A stretch of 49,623 bases of DNA from an uncultured Clostridia bacterium (GCA_934149275.1 CAKPEG010000011.1:1-49623), one strand, 5' to 3'; counted from the stretch's first letter, positions 31,761 to 41,764 are shown. The notes: a model not told the origin generated them from the letters alone. Made by a program: numbers and translations.

Positions 31761-34373
31761 ATGAAAGCAAATGAAAAAAGTGAATCAATTGAACTAAAGC
31801 TAAAAGAATGTGGGGCTATGAATAATCAAGAAATATTAACACATTTTGGAACATCTATAAACGGTTTAAGTTGTATTGAAATAGAAGAAAAGCAAGAAGA
31901 TTACGGAAAAAATATTATAGACATAAAAAATAATCGAACCATACTAAGCAGATTAAAAGAAGCATTCATAAACCCATTTAACATAGTTTTAATTTTAGTT
32001 GCAATCATTACTTTTTTTACTGATGTTATAATTTCACCAAACAAAGACTATTTAACATTTATATTAATTATCAGTACTGTTTTTATTTCAGCAATGATTT
32101 CACTTTTTCAGCAAACAAGTTCAGATAAAGCAGCACAAAAATTAAAGAAAATGATATCAAATAAACTAGAAATAATAAGAGACGGAATACAGGAAAGCGT
32201 TGACGTTGAAGAAATCGTGCCAGGAGATATTGTAAAATTATCTTCTGGCGATATGCTTCCAGGGGACATTAGATTTTTGGAAGCAAAAGATTTATTTATC
32301 GACCAAGCATCATTAACAGGTGAATCAAATCCAGTAGAAAAATTTTCTACCTTAAAAGATAAAAATGCTGAATTAACAGATTTATCTAACATAGGATTCA
32401 TGGGAACAAACGTTGTAAGTGGAACAGCAACAGCAGTAGTTATAGGAACAGGAAGTCAAACATATTTCGGAAGCATGGCAAAATCCTTATATAGTGTAAA
32501 TGATAAAAATAGTTTCGAAAAAGGAGTAGACAGTGTAAGTAAACTTTTGATTAGATTCATGATTATAATGGTTCCAATCATATTAGTTATAAACTTAGCC
32601 ACAAAAGATGACTTGTGGGACTCATTAATCTTTGCGATAACAATAGCAGTTGGATTAACTCCAGAAATGTTACCGGTAATTATGACATCAACACTAGCCA
32701 AAGGTGCTGTTGATATGTCAAAAGAAAAAACGATAGTAAAGAGATTAAGCAGTATTCAAACATTTGGAGAAATGAACATACTATGCACGGACAAAACAGG
32801 AACTTTAACAGAAGATGAAATTGTTTTAGAAAAATATATGGACACCAATGGAAATGAAAGCAAACGAGTTTTAAAACATGCATTTTTAAATAGTTATTTT
32901 CAAACAGGCTTGAAAAATCTAATTGATATTGCAATCATTTCAAGAGCAGAAAAAGAAAATATGAACATATTAAAAGAAACATATATTAGAGAAGATGAAA
33001 TACCTTTCGATTTTTCAAGACGAAGAATGAGCGTAGTTTTAAAAGATGAAAATGGAAAAAGACAACTAATTACCAAAGGAGCAGTTGATGAAATAATATC
33101 AATATGCTCTTATATTGATATTAATGGAACAGCAGTTGAATTTTCAGAAGAACTAAAAAAACAAGCATACAAAGTATATGAAAAAAATAACCATGATGGC
33201 TTAAGAATTATAGCAGTTGCTCAAAAAAATCATATTCATGGAATCGAAACATTTGGAATAAATGATGAACAAAACATGGTTTTGATTGGCTTTGTAGGAT
33301 TTTTAGATCCACCAAAGAAAACAGCAAAAGAAGCAATTATAGCACTTAAAAAACATGGAGTAGACACAGTTGTATTAACAGGAGATAGTGAAGGTGTTGC
33401 AATAAACGTATGCAAAAAAGTTGGAATATCAACGGAAAATTCATTAACTGGAAAAGACATAGAAACAATAACAGAAGATGAATTAAAATCAAAAGTACAA
33501 ACTTGCCATTTATATTCAAAACTTTCACCACTCCAAAAACAAAGAATTGTAAGAATATATCAAGAGCAAGGAAACACAGTAGGATATATGGGCGACGGAA
33601 TAAACGATAGCCCACCATTAAAACAAGCAGACGTTGGAATTTCAGTAGATACAGCTGTTGACATTGCAAAAGAAACAGCAGATATTATTCTTTTAGAAAA
33701 AGACTTAAATGTTCTAGAAAAGGCCGTACTTACAGGACGAAAAACATTTACAAACATTTTAAAATATTTAAAAATGGCCACAAGTGGAAACTTTGGAAAT
33801 ATGCTATCAATCATAATAGCAAGTTTATTTCTTCCATTTCTGCCAATGCTTCCAATTCACATTTTAATACAAAATCTATTAAATGATTTTGCACAAATAG
33901 GAATGCCTTTTGACAATGTTGATCAAGAATACTTGCAAAAGCCAAAGAAATGGAATACAAAAGAACTTAAAAATTTCATGTTCATATTTGGAATTATCAG
34001 CACAATTCTAGACATACTATGCTTTACATTATTATGGAATGTCATGAAATTTAACACGATAGAAAAAGCAAACTTGTTTCAAACAGGCTGGTTTGCATTC
34101 GGGATTATTTCTCAAACATTAATCATTCATTTAATGAGAACTTTCAAAATTCCATTTATCACGAGCAAACCATCCATCCAATTAGTAATTTCAACATTAG
34201 CCATAACATTGCTAACTATACTAATTTCATTCACGAATATAGCAATTATATTTGATTTAAGAAAATTACCCATCAAATACGGAATAATAATCACATTACT
34301 CTTAGTAATTTATGCAGTAATAATTCAATTATATAAAAAGATATATTTAAGAAAGAATAAAGATTGGTTATAA
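31761..34373 (+). CDS. mgtA: Magnesium-transporting P-type ATPase (MgtA type)
   Basis: The gene encodes 870 residues with RBS AGAGGAG. It imports Mg2+ across the membrane using ATP. The phosphorylation motif DKTGTLT is in CTDKTGTLTEDE (~345). VVLTGDS and GYMGDGINDSPPLKQADVGISVD are the hinge motifs. The C-terminal membrane block has NLLNDFAQIGMPFDNVD, the signature of the Mg2+ (type IIIB) ATPases. A ~10-helix layout is complete. A terminator follows at 34380-34427. It starts right after the truncated phosphatase, so translation may be coupled to that remnant. Confidence 0.95.
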   Translation: MKANEKSESIELKLKECGAMNNQEILTHFGTSINGLSCIEIEEKQEDYGKNIIDIKNNRTILSRLKEAFINPFNIVLILVAIITFFTDVIISPNKDYLTFILIISTVFISAMISLFQQTSSDKAAQKLKKMISNKLEIIRDGIQESVDVEEIVPGDIVKLSSGDMLPGDIRFLEAKDLFIDQASLTGESNPVEKFSTLKDKNAELTDLSNIGFMGTNVVSGTATAVVIGTGSQTYFGSMAKSLYSVNDKNSFEKGVDSVSKLLIRFMIIMVPIILVINLATKDDLWDSLIFAITIAVGLTPEMLPVIMTSTLAKGAVDMSKEKTIVKRLSSIQTFGEMNILCTDKTGTLTEDEIVLEKYMDTNGNESKRVLKHAFLNSYFQTGLKNLIDIAIISRAEKENMNILKETYIREDEIPFDFSRRRMSVVLKDENGKRQLITKGAVDEIISICSYIDINGTAVEFSEELKKQAYKVYEKNNHDGLRIIAVAQKNHIHGIETFGINDEQNMVLIGFVGFLDPPKKTAKEAIIALKKHGVDTVVLTGDSEGVAINVCKKVGISTENSLTGKDIETITEDELKSKVQTCHLYSKLSPLQKQRIVRIYQEQGNTVGYMGDGINDSPPLKQADVGISVDTAVDIAKETADIILLEKDLNVLEKAVLTGRKTFTNILKYLKMATSGNFGNMLSIIIASLFLPFLPMLPIHILIQNLLNDFAQIGMPFDNVDQEYLQKPKKWNTKELKNFMFIFGIISTILDILCFTLLWNVMKFNTIEKANLFQTGWFAFGIISQTLIIHLMRTFKIPFITSKPSIQLVISTLAITLLTILISFTNIAIIFDLRKLPIKYGIIITLLLVIYAVIIQLYKKIYLRKNKDWL

Positions 34374-34379
34374 TAGAAA

Positions 34380-34427
34380 AATAAAGAATGTATATATAGT
34401 AACTTAATATATATTCTTTATTTTTTA
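34380..34427 (+). terminator. Rho-independent terminator of mgtA
   Basis: A stem AATAAAGAATGTATATA/TATATATTCTTTATT is followed by TTTTT. Confidence 0.8.
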
Positions 34428-34504
34428 AATTTATCACCTTACTTATTGAGAATCTATCTTTTTTGTGATATTTTATATGCATAAAAAGGTAGAGGAGAGG
34501 GCAT

Positions 34505-35119
34505 ATGGAAAAATGGCTAAAATGGGCTATAGAAATACAAAGTCTAGCACAAGTTGGATTAACATACACAAGTAATGTTTATGATATAGAAAGATATGAA
34601 AGATTAAGAGAAATCTCTGCAGAAATGATAGCTGAAAAAAGCAACATAAACCTAGAAAAAACTAAGGATTTATTTTGCAATGAAACAGGTTATCAAACTC
34701 CTAAAATAGACACAAGAGCAGTTATAGTTAAAGAAAATAAAATTCTACTAGTACACGAAAATAATGACACATGGTCATTACCTGGTGGCTGGTGTGATGT
34801 ACTTGAATCTGTTGGAAGTAATACTATAAAAGAAGTAAAAGAAGAAACTGGTTTAGAAGTTGAAGCAACTAGAATCCTTGCAGTTCAAGATAGAAACAAA
34901 CACAACAAACCAACATATGCTTATGGAGTATGCAAAATATTTGTGCAATGCAATGTAATTAGTGGCGATTTCACACCCAACATTGAAACAACAGAATTCA
35001 AATATTTTTCTTTAAATGACTTACCTAAAAATTTAGCAGAAGAAAAATCTAACAAAGAACAAATCGAAATGTGCTTAAAAGCAAGCAATAAAGAAAACTG
35101 GCAAGTACAATTTGATTAA
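34505..35119 (+). CDS. Nudix hydrolase with N-terminal helical domain (NUDIX_N2 type)
   Basis: The gene encodes 204 residues; AGAGGAGAGG precedes it. The first ~65 residues (KWLKWAIEIQSLAQVGLTYTSNVYDIERYERLREISAEM) are the helical arm typical of one Nudix subgroup. The hydrolase core has the Nudix box GGWCDVLESVGSNTIKEVKEETG. A K replaces the consensus R before E, as is normal in this subgroup. The likely substrate is a nucleoside-diphosphate derivative such as ADP-ribose or NADH, which is inference. It stands alone. Confidence 0.9.
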   Translation: MEKWLKWAIEIQSLAQVGLTYTSNVYDIERYERLREISAEMIAEKSNINLEKTKDLFCNETGYQTPKIDTRAVIVKENKILLVHENNDTWSLPGGWCDVLESVGSNTIKEVKEETGLEVEATRILAVQDRNKHNKPTYAYGVCKIFVQCNVISGDFTPNIETTEFKYFSLNDLPKNLAEEKSNKEQIEMCLKASNKENWQVQFD

Positions 35120-35239
35120 TTTATTTAGCCACAGCGTATTAAAATTTTATACATGAAGTATAATATCTCAAAATTTTAAAGGAAGGGATTAATCAATTAT
35201 TTCTATATAATATAATTGATTATACAAGATTATATATTT

Positions 35240-35800
35240 ATGAGTGAAGAAGAAAAAATGTTAGCAGGCGAAATATACGATGCAAACTATGATAAAGAAC
35301 TATTAGAAAAAAGAATGTATGCAAAAGAGTTATGCAAAAAATTCAATGATTGCGATATAAGAGATTTAGAAAAGAAAAAAGTAATATTAGAAAAACTATT
35401 TCAAAAAGAAATTGATACAATAGGAATTGAGCCAAATTTCTATTGCGATTATGGATTTAACATATATCTAGGTAAAAATTTTTATTCAAACCATAATCTA
35501 GTAATCTTAGATGCTAATAAAGTAGAATTCGGAGATAACGTATTTATCGGTCCAAATTGTGGGTTTTACACATCAGGTCATCCATTAGATTACAAAACAA
35601 GAAATCAAGGATTAGAATATGCAAAGCCAATTAAAGTAGGAAATAACGTATGGTTTGGTGGAAATGTTTGTGTTTTACCAGGAGTAACAATAGGAGATAA
35701 TGTGGTAATAGGCGCAGGAAGTGTTGTCACTAAAGATATTCCATCTAATGTTGTAGCTGTAGGAAATCCATGCAGAGTAGTAAAAGAATTTTTAGAATAA
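35240..35800 (+). CDS. Sugar O-acetyltransferase (maltose/galactoside acetyltransferase-like)
   Basis: The gene encodes 186 residues from ATG 35240. MSEEEKMLAGEIYDANYDKELLEKR is the usual maa/LacA N-terminus; the TTG at 35216 would add unrelated residues. No good RBS precedes either start (GGAAGGG at 35181 is too far), so translation may be weak. Left-handed beta-helix hexapeptides run from ~70 (VEFGDNVFIGPNCGFY, IKVGNNVWFGGNVCVLPGVTIGDNVVIGAGSVVTKDIPSNVVAVGNPCRVV). The catalytic His is in TSGHPLD. It transfers acetyl from acetyl-CoA to sugar hydroxyls. Confidence 0.9.
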   Translation: MSEEEKMLAGEIYDANYDKELLEKRMYAKELCKKFNDCDIRDLEKKKVILEKLFQKEIDTIGIEPNFYCDYGFNIYLGKNFYSNHNLVILDANKVEFGDNVFIGPNCGFYTSGHPLDYKTRNQGLEYAKPIKVGNNVWFGGNVCVLPGVTIGDNVVIGAGSVVTKDIPSNVVAVGNPCRVVKEFLE

Positions 35801-35922
35801 TAAAACTTGTATTATAAAATTAATAATAATATAATAGCTACAGATTAATCAGAACATACAAAATAAATAATATTTAAAGGAGGATTTTTTGATAAAATTT
35901 AATATTATATTGGATTCCGTAG

Positions 35923-35950
35923 TTTCTTAAAATGCAAATATTTTAAGAAA
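35923..35950. promoter_or_regulatory. Hairpin upstream of rsgA remnant
   Basis: A perfect 11-bp stem TTTCTTAAAAT/ATTTTAAGAAA with a 6-nt loop ends 3 bp before the AGAGGA RBS of the next gene; it could be an operator or block ribosome entry. A tiny frame with AAAGGAGG (TTG ~35890, 13 codons) precedes it and looks like a leftover gene start. Confidence 0.5.
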
Positions 35951-35962
35951 AGAGGAAATAAA

Positions 35963-37016
35963 ATGAATATAAAAGATTATGGATTAAAAGAAAATTTAAT
36001 AAAAAAATATGAAGGTCAAACAATTGCACGTATAATTGCGACACATAAAGACAGATACGAAATTGTTTGCAACCAAGGGCAAGGATATGCTCAAATAAAA
36101 AGAGGATGCTATTATGATAATCCAAATAGCATCTATCCCACAACAGGTGATTTTGTTATAATCGAGTGGAATCCTAACCGGTGACAGCATGATTTCCGAA
36201 ACTTTAAAAAGAGAAAGTTCATTTTCAAGAGCTGCATCTACAAGTGATAGGAACCACACTATGCATATTCAACATGAACAACTAGTTGCTGCCAATTTTG
36301 ACTATGTATTTATAATGCAATCACTTAATAATAATTTTAACTTACACCGAATAGAAAGATATTTGAGCTTAACATGGGAATCTGGTGGAATTCCAGTAAT
36401 AATACTAACTAAAAGCGATTTAGTACCAAATGCCCAAGAATATGTAGAACAAGTTGAAAATATAGCTTTCGGAGTAGACGTATACGCAATAAGCTGCAAT
36501 ACTAAAGAAGGCTTAGAAAATATTCAAAAATATTTTTCAAAAGGAAATACAATTGTTTTTCTAGGATCATCTGGTGTAGGAAAATCAACATTAATGAACA
36601 CACTATACGGAAAAGAAATAATGAAAACATCAGAAATTAGAGAAAAAGATTCGCGAGGAAAACACACAACAACATCACGAAACCTAATAATGTTACCCAA
36701 TGGTGCAATGATTATAGATACTCCAGGTATGAGAGAGCTAGGTATGTGGAACGCTGAAGCAGGCATAAGCGAGACATTTAAAGACATTGAAGAACTAACC
36801 AAATTGTGCAAATTCTCTGATTGCACCCATACCAATGAACCTGGATGCAAAATCCGTGAAGCCATTGAAAATGGTGAATTATCAGAAGAAAGATTCGAAA
36901 AATATTTAAGCTTAAAAAGAGAATCCGAATACAACACCAATTCCGCACAATATCTAAAAAACAAGAAAGATAAATTTAAAGAAATCTCAAAAATCAATAA
37001 GCATTACAAAAAGTAA
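35963..37016 (+). pseudogene. rsgA: Ribosome small-subunit GTPase RsgA, broken by a frameshift
   Basis: The N-terminal OB part (35963-36184) ends DFVIIEWNPNR then stop. The rest continues in another frame from GDSMISETLKRESSFSRA to the end at 37016. At 36178-36180 one extra base (CC in AACCGGTGAC) would turn N-P-N-G-D-S into N-P-N-R-stop. All RsgA parts are otherwise present: circularly permuted G4 TKSD, G1 GSSGVGKST, G3 DTPGM and the zinc site CKFSDCTHTNEPGC. RsgA helps mature the 30S subunit. It is either a true pseudogene or an error in the source sequence; the second half has no RBS of its own. Confidence 0.85.
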
Positions 37017-37072
37017 AATTAATAATAAGAGAAAACGAAGAATCTATTATCAAATTTGAAATTAAATTATAG

Positions 37073-37216
37073 AGGACATTTATAGCTTGCTTAGACGAAC
37101 AAATTTATAAGCAAAAACTATGGAATTATAAACCATTAACAGACTTTTGGAGAGTTGGAAAAGGAATCACTAAAAAGCTAGAGAAAAATGGAATACATAC
37201 ATATGATATATTTTAA
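37073..37216 (+). pseudogene. Fragment of a Y-family DNA polymerase gene
   Basis: The frame AGG..TTT TAA encodes CLDEQIYKQKLWNYKPLTDFW and RVGKGITKKLEKNGIHTYDIF, which match the palm-to-finger part (..LTDFWRVG.G...KL...GI.T..DI) of UmuC/DinB-like polymerases. Only ~45 residues remain; no start or RBS is visible. No other gene lies in 37017-37281. Confidence 0.6.
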
Positions 37217-37281
37217 AAAAGTATTAAGGAAAATAATAAAAATTTGACGTATTATATTATACAAAAGAAGGTGTTATATTG

Positions 37282-39402
37282 ATGGAAATTAAAGATGAAC
37301 ACATTAGAAAAAAAATCAGTCTAATTGAAAAAAACGATAATAAAATAAGAAATATTAAATTTGCCGAATTACTATCTTTACTAAATCAAGGCGATTTAGA
37401 TGATAAATCATTATATGAATTTTTGGATAACACAAAAAGCATAATTTTTTCTTACTTTGATGATGAACAAATGCTAGAATTATATAACAAAGCTATGGCA
37501 AAAAATTCTAATTTACTAAGAAAAATAGGGAACATAAGAATTTCATTTAAAGATTTTCTTGATAAATTTAAACAAAAAAATAATATAGCCAATACGGAAA
37601 ATTCCAATGAATACAGGAGATTATATGAAATTTGTGACCTTGCATTTTATGCAAATAAAGTAACTAAAACTATATGTTTACCATGTTTAAATTATCTGGC
37701 GCAACAAATGAATATAGAAGAATTAGATGAATTATATCAAAATGAAGTGTCAGGAAATGTTAATTTTGGGCGAAATATAAAAAGCAGAAGTCAAGAATTT
37801 CAAGAAAATTATCAAATGTATAGATTAATTAAAAGAGCAGAAAATGTTTGTTATGCCATCAAAGATGCATCAATTAGAAAAATGTTAGATATATTATATA
37901 AAGATAATTATAATCAAATAAATACATGGGGCTTTTTTAATGACAATAGAGGCAATAAGGTATTTGCTATAGATTTCCCTTATGAACTAGGTGGAACTTT
38001 TCAATTTCATATTCCAGATGAAAATACTACATTACCAAAATATATTACAGATAATAGTAATAAATACGTTTTTCACTTTCGTGATATAGTAAAAAATCAT
38101 CCAAAGCATATTTCTATAAAGAATATTACCGCGCAAAGAAAAAATGAAAATATGCAAGAATTAAGCGGATTTAAGAGAAATGAAGAACGTCTTAAATATT
38201 ATTTTGCTATTGCAAATAATATGGATGTTTTTTCTATTTTTAATCAACCAGAGCCTCAACCAGAAAATCAGCCTTGTAACATTAAAACTTTTTCAAGTGA
38301 TGAATTAAAAATGAGAGAGACAATAATCGAACAATTAAAGAAAAAACCTAAAATTGCAATTCAACAAGGAAATAATTTAGATATTAATGCTTCGATTTAC
38401 GCAATTCAAAAATTTTTAATAGACAATGGAATTATTCAAAACAAAGAAGAATTAGAAGTTGTAAGAATAAAAGCAGGTATGTTTGAACCTAATGCACTAA
38501 ATATTGATACTGGATCATTAAATGGAATTGCAATCAAAAATTTAAAAATAAATGCTGATGAAAATTTAGGCGAAAAAAGTGCCTGTTCTATTTTAGCTCG
38601 ATTAGGTTTTTACGTGCCAAAACAAATAATAGAAAATGCAGATGTTGTATATGACAAAAAAATATTAAACTCAAGGTACGGATTAGTATTAGCTAGACAA
38701 TTAAAAGATGAAAAGTTGTTTGAATTTGCAGAAAGTATTAGGAAAGAAACAGGTGAACCATTAATTACATCATTTTTAACTGACGACGAAATTCAAAAAT
38801 TTGGTTTGACTGATTTTTATCAAAAAAGAAAAAAGGATATAGATGAAGCCCAAAGTATTATTAGTGAAAACATATATTATTTGCCCAACAACAAAAAGAT
38901 TGCTATCATTCCGAGATTTCTTAATTATGGTTCTTTTATTGCTTACTCACAGGAAATAGATTATTATTGTTCTATAGGGAAAGGAAAAGAAAATGCAGGG
39001 ATTACTTTCGCAATAACATCAAATCCACATACTGGTAATGGGAAATTACCGAAAGAGTTAATAGATTTTGGCTATGCATTAAGAAGTCAATACAGCATAG
39101 AAGAATTTGACAGTGGGGTATTTGTAAGTCAAAATTATGATAAAATTATTGCAGGTGGTCCTAAAAATCAAGACTTCACAATATATGCTAACATGGACTC
39201 AAATGAGGCACTAGAACAATTTATAAATGATTTGAAAATAAAATTAGGAATTCAAAGTAAGAAAGAGCTACCAAATATTCTTTCAAATGTTAAATCTTTA
39301 GGATATGATAGTAGAATAAGTGCATTGAAAAAAATGAATACAGATATAGAGAGACAAGAAATTATTGAACAAAAAGGGGTGGAGCAAGATGAACAAAGAT
39401 GA
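37282..39402 (+). CDS. Large protein of unknown function, possibly DHH-like in its second half
   Basis: The gene encodes 706 residues from ATG 37282 (GAAGGTG upstream). Residues ~1-330 are helical with one cysteine-rich segment (TKTICLPCLNYLAQQ). From ~335 there are alternating strands and helices. PKIAIQQGNNLDINASIYAIQKFL, EVVRIKAGMFEPNALNIDTGSLNG, and later NAGITFAITSNPHTGNGKLPK faintly resemble DHH/MYG1-type phosphoesterases, but the characteristic D-H-H is not seen. The end is lysine- and glutamate-rich. The following small gene overlaps by 14 bp. I do not recognise the family. Confidence 0.65.
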   Translation: MEIKDEHIRKKISLIEKNDNKIRNIKFAELLSLLNQGDLDDKSLYEFLDNTKSIIFSYFDDEQMLELYNKAMAKNSNLLRKIGNIRISFKDFLDKFKQKNNIANTENSNEYRRLYEICDLAFYANKVTKTICLPCLNYLAQQMNIEELDELYQNEVSGNVNFGRNIKSRSQEFQENYQMYRLIKRAENVCYAIKDASIRKMLDILYKDNYNQINTWGFFNDNRGNKVFAIDFPYELGGTFQFHIPDENTTLPKYITDNSNKYVFHFRDIVKNHPKHISIKNITAQRKNENMQELSGFKRNEERLKYYFAIANNMDVFSIFNQPEPQPENQPCNIKTFSSDELKMRETIIEQLKKKPKIAIQQGNNLDINASIYAIQKFLIDNGIIQNKEELEVVRIKAGMFEPNALNIDTGSLNGIAIKNLKINADENLGEKSACSILARLGFYVPKQIIENADVVYDKKILNSRYGLVLARQLKDEKLFEFAESIRKETGEPLITSFLTDDEIQKFGLTDFYQKRKKDIDEAQSIISENIYYLPNNKKIAIIPRFLNYGSFIAYSQEIDYYCSIGKGKENAGITFAITSNPHTGNGKLPKELIDFGYALRSQYSIEEFDSGVFVSQNYDKIIAGGPKNQDFTIYANMDSNEALEQFINDLKIKLGIQSKKELPNILSNVKSLGYDSRISALKKMNTDIERQEIIEQKGVEQDEQR

Positions 39403-39625
39403 TGAATATAAGATTGCATATAAACAAGTATTAGAAATAATTAAATATTTACCTGTTTGCTATTATGAAAAAATACCTAAAAAAATGATAGATATGCTTA
39501 AGATTAATAAAGCAGTAAATTATAATTTTGAATATAATCCTAATAAAAGCTTTAAAGAACAAGGGATAAATAGCAAATCAATAGAAATATTATCTATTAT
39601 TAACGAAAAATACATTAATAACTAA
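39389..39625 (+). CDS. Small protein of unknown function, coupled to the upstream large gene
   Basis: The gene encodes 78 residues from ATG 39389, inside the end of the preceding gene (14-bp overlap) with GGGGTGGAGC as RBS. The segment KQVLEIIKYLPVCYYEKIPKKMIDMLKINKA suggests a small helical domain, and YNPNKSFKEQGINSKSIEILSIINEKYI is typical of short clostridial proteins of unknown function. It is translated together with the large protein and may be its partner. Confidence 0.65.
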   Translation: MNKDDEYKIAYKQVLEIIKYLPVCYYEKIPKKMIDMLKINKAVNYNFEYNPNKSFKEQGINSKSIEILSIINEKYINN

Positions 39626-39641
39626 TTAGTTGGAGAAATAT

Positions 39642-40064
39642 ATGATAAGGAAATTTGAAAAGAAAGATATAAATGCTGTAATGAAAATATGGAAAAATGA
39701 AAATATAAGAGCTCATAATTTCATTGCAAAAGAATATTGGCAAGATAATTATGAATATGTAAAAGATATTCTACCAAAAGCAGATATATATGTTTATATT
39801 TTATATGAAAAAATTGTAGGATTTGTAGGCGTAAATAAAAATTATATTGAAGGAATTTTTATAGATATAAATAATCAACATAGTGGAATAGGGACTTCTT
39901 TATTAGATAAAATAAAAGAAAATAAAGATAATCTAACATTAAGTGTATATAAAAAAAATGAAAATGCTATTAGCTTCTATGAAAAAAACAACTTTATAAT
40001 TGCAAGTGAAAATATAGATAAAAATACAAATGAAATAGAATATACAATGACCTGGAAAAGATAA
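39642..40064 (+). CDS. GNAT-family N-acetyltransferase
   Basis: The gene encodes 140 residues from ATG 39642 (TTGGAGA upstream; the TTG at 39630 overlaps the RBS). The GNAT pattern is present: MIRKFEKKDINAVMKIWKNENI, the beta-4/CoA binding region GIFIDINNQHSGIGTSLLDKIKE (normally Q/R-x-x-G-x-G/A) and NENAISFYEKNNFIIASE. It transfers acetyl from acetyl-CoA to an unknown amine. A weak terminator follows at ~40100-40132. Confidence 0.88.
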   Translation: MIRKFEKKDINAVMKIWKNENIRAHNFIAKEYWQDNYEYVKDILPKADIYVYILYEKIVGFVGVNKNYIEGIFIDINNQHSGIGTSLLDKIKENKDNLTLSVYKKNENAISFYEKNNFIIASENIDKNTNEIEYTMTWKR

Positions 40065-40268
40065 GCAATAAATTACAATTTTATATTATAATGAATAAAA
40101 AGGTGTTCTCAGTTAATGGAAGCATCTTTTTTGTTTATACAGACATTTATTATAGTTTTTGACAACAGATATTAAGTTAATGCAATATTTGCTCTTGGTA
40201 TATTTGATAAATAAAAGGTTTTATGATATTATGTTGACAGTAGAAACAGTAATTTATAGGAGAATAAA

Positions 40269-40883
40269 ATGTTAGGTAAATTATTTGAATGTGAAGCAGA
40301 TAAAAATAAGAAGTATTATAGAGTTATACAAACAATAAACGAATATAAAGATGGAAAGAAATTTCCAATTGATGAAGTGGTAATGGCAGACAAAGAAATT
40401 GATTTAAATGCAACTGAAAGTATACAAATGGGAGGATTCTGCGTATCTACATATAATTATGCTTTTAGATGGCTGATTAGAGGAGATACATTATGTGAGG
40501 TTATAATTCCAGAAGATAGTAAATTTTATAAGACAGTAAGTGATAATGATGTATATGTTTGTGAAAAAATGATTTTAACTAATCCTAAAAAAATAGATGA
40601 TAATTTCGCAACGGAATTATATAAAGTATCAACTTTAAATGAGATTTCTTATTTTAGAGCAATGACAGCATGTGCTATATGCGGCTATATAAACACAGCT
40701 CTAAAAGTATTTGAAGATAAAGTAAATATTCAAAATATTAGAGTTGCAATACCAGAATTTGAAGGCTTTTGCAAGCGAAGAGAAGAAGAACATTATGGAA
40801 AAAATACACTAGAAATTGAAAGTGTTAAGATTATATATAATAAATTAAAAGAAATTCAAAATAATAAAAAAATTGAGCAATAA
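40269..40883 (+). CDS. Protein of unknown function
   Basis: The gene encodes 204 residues with RBS ATAGGAGAA. It is soluble, alpha/beta; the stretch GGFCVSTYNYAFRWLIRGDTLCEVIIPEDSKFYKT and a helical end (CAICGYINTALKVFEDKVNI) are the most distinctive parts. It resembles the short proteins of plasmid and phage regions whose N-terminal part binds a host factor, but I cannot name a family. It is followed by a terminator hairpin at 40917-40974. Confidence 0.7.
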   Translation: MLGKLFECEADKNKKYYRVIQTINEYKDGKKFPIDEVVMADKEIDLNATESIQMGGFCVSTYNYAFRWLIRGDTLCEVIIPEDSKFYKTVSDNDVYVCEKMILTNPKKIDDNFATELYKVSTLNEISYFRAMTACAICGYINTALKVFEDKVNIQNIRVAIPEFEGFCKRREEEHYGKNTLEIESVKIIYNKLKEIQNNKKIEQ

Positions 40884-40916
40884 ATTACAAGTTATTGCTT
40901 AAATTATAACAATTCA

Positions 40917-40974
40917 ACTAATCGTTGATAAAGAAAAATACCCCTCTCAACGATTAGTATGTGTACTTTTTTTA
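40917..40974 (+). terminator. Rho-independent terminator
   Basis: A perfect 12-bp stem ACTAATCGTTGA/TCAACGATTAGT with an 18-nt loop; the T run follows only after ATGTGTAC. Confidence 0.7.
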
Positions 40975-41012
40975 GATAATAATTTACACTTAAATTGAAG
41001 GAGGTAAAAGAT

Positions 41013-41618
41013 ATGAATCAGATTAAAATAGGAAAATTTATAGCTGAATGTAGAAAAAAGAATAATTTAACTCAAATGCAACTTGCAAAAAAATTAAACA
41101 TTACAGATAGAGCTATATCTAAATGGGAAAATGGAAAAGGAATGCCTGATTCATCAATAATGCTTGATTTGTGTAATGAACTCAAAATAAGTGTAAATGA
41201 ATTATTATGTGGGGAGTTGATTGAAATGAATAATTATAATGAAGTAGCAGAAAAAACATTATTAGAAATGGCACAAAAAGAAGAAATGCAAAACAAAAAA
41301 TTAATGATGTATGAAAATGTGATTGGATTTAGTTCAACAATATCTTTCTTAATACTAATTTTTGTTACATCATTTTTAGTAGAGAATAATATTGCGAAAA
41401 TAGTATTGTTTATATTAGCATTTGTTCTTTTAATAATAGGTGTTTCATTTGCATTAAAAATAGAAACAGAAACAGGTTATTATGAATGTCAAAAATGTCA
41501 TCATAAATATGTACCAAAATATAGCCAAGTATATTTTGCAATGCACTCTGGAACTACACGATATATGAAATGTCCAAAATGTAACAAGAAAAGTTGGCAA
41601 AAAAAGACTTTAAGTTAG
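41013..41618 (+). CDS. XRE-family regulator with membrane helices and C-terminal zinc ribbon
   Basis: The gene encodes 201 residues from ATG 41013 (AAGGAGG; the TTG at 40995 is inside the RBS). An N-terminal HTH (~5-60: GKFIAECRKKNNLTQMQLAKKLNITDRAISKWENGKGMPDSSIM) is followed by two membrane helices (~105-150). A cytoplasmic zinc ribbon (CxxC in YECQKCHHKY and MKCPKCNKKS) ends the protein. It is a membrane-bound DNA-binding protein, probably a sensor-repressor for a nearby or distant gene; its target is not evident. A shortened relative lies at 29461-29700. Confidence 0.88.
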   Translation: MNQIKIGKFIAECRKKNNLTQMQLAKKLNITDRAISKWENGKGMPDSSIMLDLCNELKISVNELLCGELIEMNNYNEVAEKTLLEMAQKEEMQNKKLMMYENVIGFSSTISFLILIFVTSFLVENNIAKIVLFILAFVLLIIGVSFALKIETETGYYECQKCHHKYVPKYSQVYFAMHSGTTRYMKCPKCNKKSWQKKTLS

Positions 41619-41725
41619 AAGAATAGTAAGTTGTAGAGTAGTTAAAATAAAAAAAATAACAAAATTTAATAAAAATACTTACAAAAAAATAAAATATGTG
41701 TTAAAATGCAAAAGTCGAGTAGCGA

Positions 41726-41764
41726 AAGCGTAAGTCCAGAAAAAGGATTTACGCTTATTTTTTT
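41726..41764 (+). terminator. Terminator hairpin
   Basis: AAGCGTAAGTCC (41726-41737) pairs with GGATTTACGCTT (41745-41756) and is followed by ATTTTTTTT. The open frame running through it from 41706 is therefore not a true gene start. Confidence 0.75.
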
